From assembly GCA_022818135.1 (NCBI GenBank), contig JAFMSR010000016.1:9990822-10054821 (forward strand): a stretch of DNA of 64,000 nt. Direction: 5' to 3'. Below the pieces are notes generated by a model. That model saw only the letters and a list, made by a program, of their open reading frames with translations. It was not told the DNA's origin and ran no database searches. Source of the DNA: Saxidomus purpurata (Eukaryota > Mollusca > Bivalvia > Venerida > Veneridae). The first letter of the stretch is position 1. Each line of letters begins with the position of its first letter. Position numbers and translations under genes: made by a program. This document shows positions 57,201 through 60,200 of this stretch, in pieces.

Positions 57201-60200
57201 TAAATCATCGCGATATTACCCAATTTACAGTCATCTCTGAATCATTTTCTTTAATGTCATCTCACTGACGTGTCAAAGATTTAATAATAATTTGAAAAAG
57301 TTTCTTTCAGTAACTGTTGTTGACTTTAAATTGGTTTCAGTGATATTTGTCAGCTAAAAGTGAATTGATGAGTCAGTGAAGGAACGCTGACAATAGTTGA
57401 ATTATGATGGAATCGCATTGAATTTGTTAAGCCGTGTAATTTTCTTGATGACTGAATTAGAGAGTGCACACCTCAGGATCGGAGGGTCCTGGGTTCGATC
57501 CCCACCAGTGCCACAGCGTTGTGTCCTTAGACAAGACACAGGTATTTCCACATTGCCTCTGTCTCTTCAAGATTAACCCCATCTGGAATGAGTCTTGAGA
57601 GTGATCAGTCTAAGTTGTAAGCACTTGTTTCTCAATCGAGAATAAATAAATTAGTATTAATTAAAGGTCCAAACTGTAAAACGGTATACATGTTCCATTG
57701 CAGGTTTAGCACTAGGTACGGAGTACGAGTTTACGGTGATGGCGTACAATGACCTAGGGGGAAGCGACTATTCATCGGAAGTTATCAAAGCAAAAACTTC
57801 AAGTATGTCTTACCAGTCTTTGATCGTAAATTATCTGTGTTGAGTTGAAAGTGTTCTGCTTCATTTTTTGGTTCCGCTAATTGTTTGCTAGATACTAGAC
57901 AATAGAGTTGAGAGATTCAGTTGATTCAGTATGAAACAAAAAGAACCAATTAAGCTTGCGGAGGTGCAGTGGTTGGGTATTCGCCTCAAGATGCTGGGTT
58001 TGATCCTCACCAGTGCCACAGTGTTTGTACCGTTAAGCAAGACACAAATATTTTCACATTGCCTCTCTTTGCCTTTTTTTTCCGTTGATTCCATCTAGGG
58101 TGAGTCTCAAGAGCGATTTATCTCGGTTGGCAATCAAGAATAGATAAATTAGTATAAATGGATGTAATTAATTTTGTTTTAGAAAACTTTCGGCCCCCTG
58201 AATTTTTTTTAACAAATTCCAACTTTAGAAATAGGACTATCTTATGATCATACATTCTAGGTTTGATTTGCATTGTTTTATGCAAAGTTTTGGCTCATTT
58301 TCCACCCCCTTTTCAAAGAGAAATCACACAGTGGGTCACACACGTTAGATGCATAATTCTAGTCCATTATCTACCTACCCCAAAACTACTGGACTTTTAT
58401 ACAAAATTTCAGTGTTGGATTTGATTTTTTTACTGATTTATTTTACCGTATCTGTTCTTGTATAACAGAGTTAGGAATTGTATGTCGAAAAGAAGGTAAT
58501 TATGATGATGTACCTGCGTATGTTTACCTATAAGTGTACAAAAATATACATGCATTATAGCGGCACCTGTAAAAAAATGTTTGCCTTTCTTGATACTTTT
58601 AAGATGGTAACGTGCTTTTGTATCTTGGCTTTGAGATGGATCTACATAAGCGCAAACTAGTTTATTTATGATACCTTGCTTTGTGCGAGGGGGCGGAGCT
58701 TAAAACTGTACTCTATCTGAAATAGATCACTGTTTCAATAGAGTAGTATATGAAATTGGCCGTGATACAAATCAGATAGAGAACTGTATGCTGGAACAAT
58801 TACTTTATTACAGGGAGGCTATGCCTTCTGGAAATGATGTAATTATTCTGGTAAATAGTACTTTATCTATTACTTAGAAAATACAAAAAGGTTACAACTT
58901 TTCCTGTGATGCAACTACTTTTGTTTGTAGTAGAAATTCTGTCAGTTTCCTGTAGGAAGAGAGATTAGTACTGGCCAGGGTAGCCATGAACATCAGAAGA
59001 ATGTCTGCCTTGTTGAAAATAGGGGGGGAGTTGTCTTGAAAGCACAGTAGTTGATTCTATTGAGCAACTTTTCCGACAGACAGGTCTTGTTGTGAGACTG
59101 AAATAAATGGTTACCTGACAATCCTATACAATCCTATACAATTTATGTCCCATACACATTGTCAGTATTGCTTTTCAGCTGCTATATGCTGCTATTCTAG
59201 CTTCTTGTTTTTTAAAGGTATTTGCTACAATTTCCTATATGTACATAGCGCAAAAATTTTACTATACTGGGAGAATTTCTCCAAACATAGTATTGTTGAC
59301 TGACAAACAAAATAGAAACAGAAATCTGGCCTTGTTCTTTAATTATCTGCCATTGATTCAGTAAATCAGAAAATATAACAAAATGCTGTGTTCAAGGGCA
59401 GATTATTCAAAATCAAGGCTGGTGACTTAGGATTTTATTTCAGATTTATTTCAGTTTCAAATTCGATTCTCAGTCAACATACCAAGTTTGAAGACATTCT
59501 CTTGTTAGAAGAGTATATAGTAAATGGTAGCAAACGCATTTAAAATAAAATATTGAACACAAGATAAATTTTCAAACAAATACTATATTTATAGTAATAC
59601 TGTGGAAGGTTTTATTTAAACGATATTTTAGCGATGGTCTCCTATTTATGCCGGCATCTGGTGAAATTGGAATATGTCGAAGCTTGCTTTTCTGTTATGG
59701 GGCTTTTGTGATTTACTGTAAAAGCAGAAATGTTTGTGATTTTTTTTTGTGCTTTTAAGTTTTCATTGACCTAAATGGTAGAAACTTGTTTACCAAAAAT
59801 ACTGGGTTATAGACAAGGCGCTATTAATGAAAGAGCAAAACAAAAAAAAAGAAAAACAAAATTTGAAATACAGATTTACTGTAAATTGAGAAATATTCGT
59901 GATTATCTAATTTTTTGCTATTTTTCGCGAATTTCCCTCTCAGCATTTAAAAATCTTGCAAAAGATTATATACTATTAGAGAGTTCTCTTTTTGTGACTT
60001 AAAAATTTGCGAATAAATTTGTCTGCTAACAAATAGTGAAATTATCATCACTCGAAAATTATCCATTTTACAGTGTAAACTTGTTTAGAATTATTTTTTT
60101 CATGGGATAATTATATTTTTGCAAAACTGTTCTTGCAGTTTGTCTGTGTGTATTTATTTCCGTTTATTTGTCAAAAAGATGAGCTGGGATTGATACTTAT

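Larger units (their letters stand above)
56994..57703. other. Intron 14 (0.7 kb)
   Basis: Holds a family A inverted-repeat element (57020-57231) and a tRNA-derived SINE (57456-57660), which together make up most of the intron. Confidence 0.85.
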
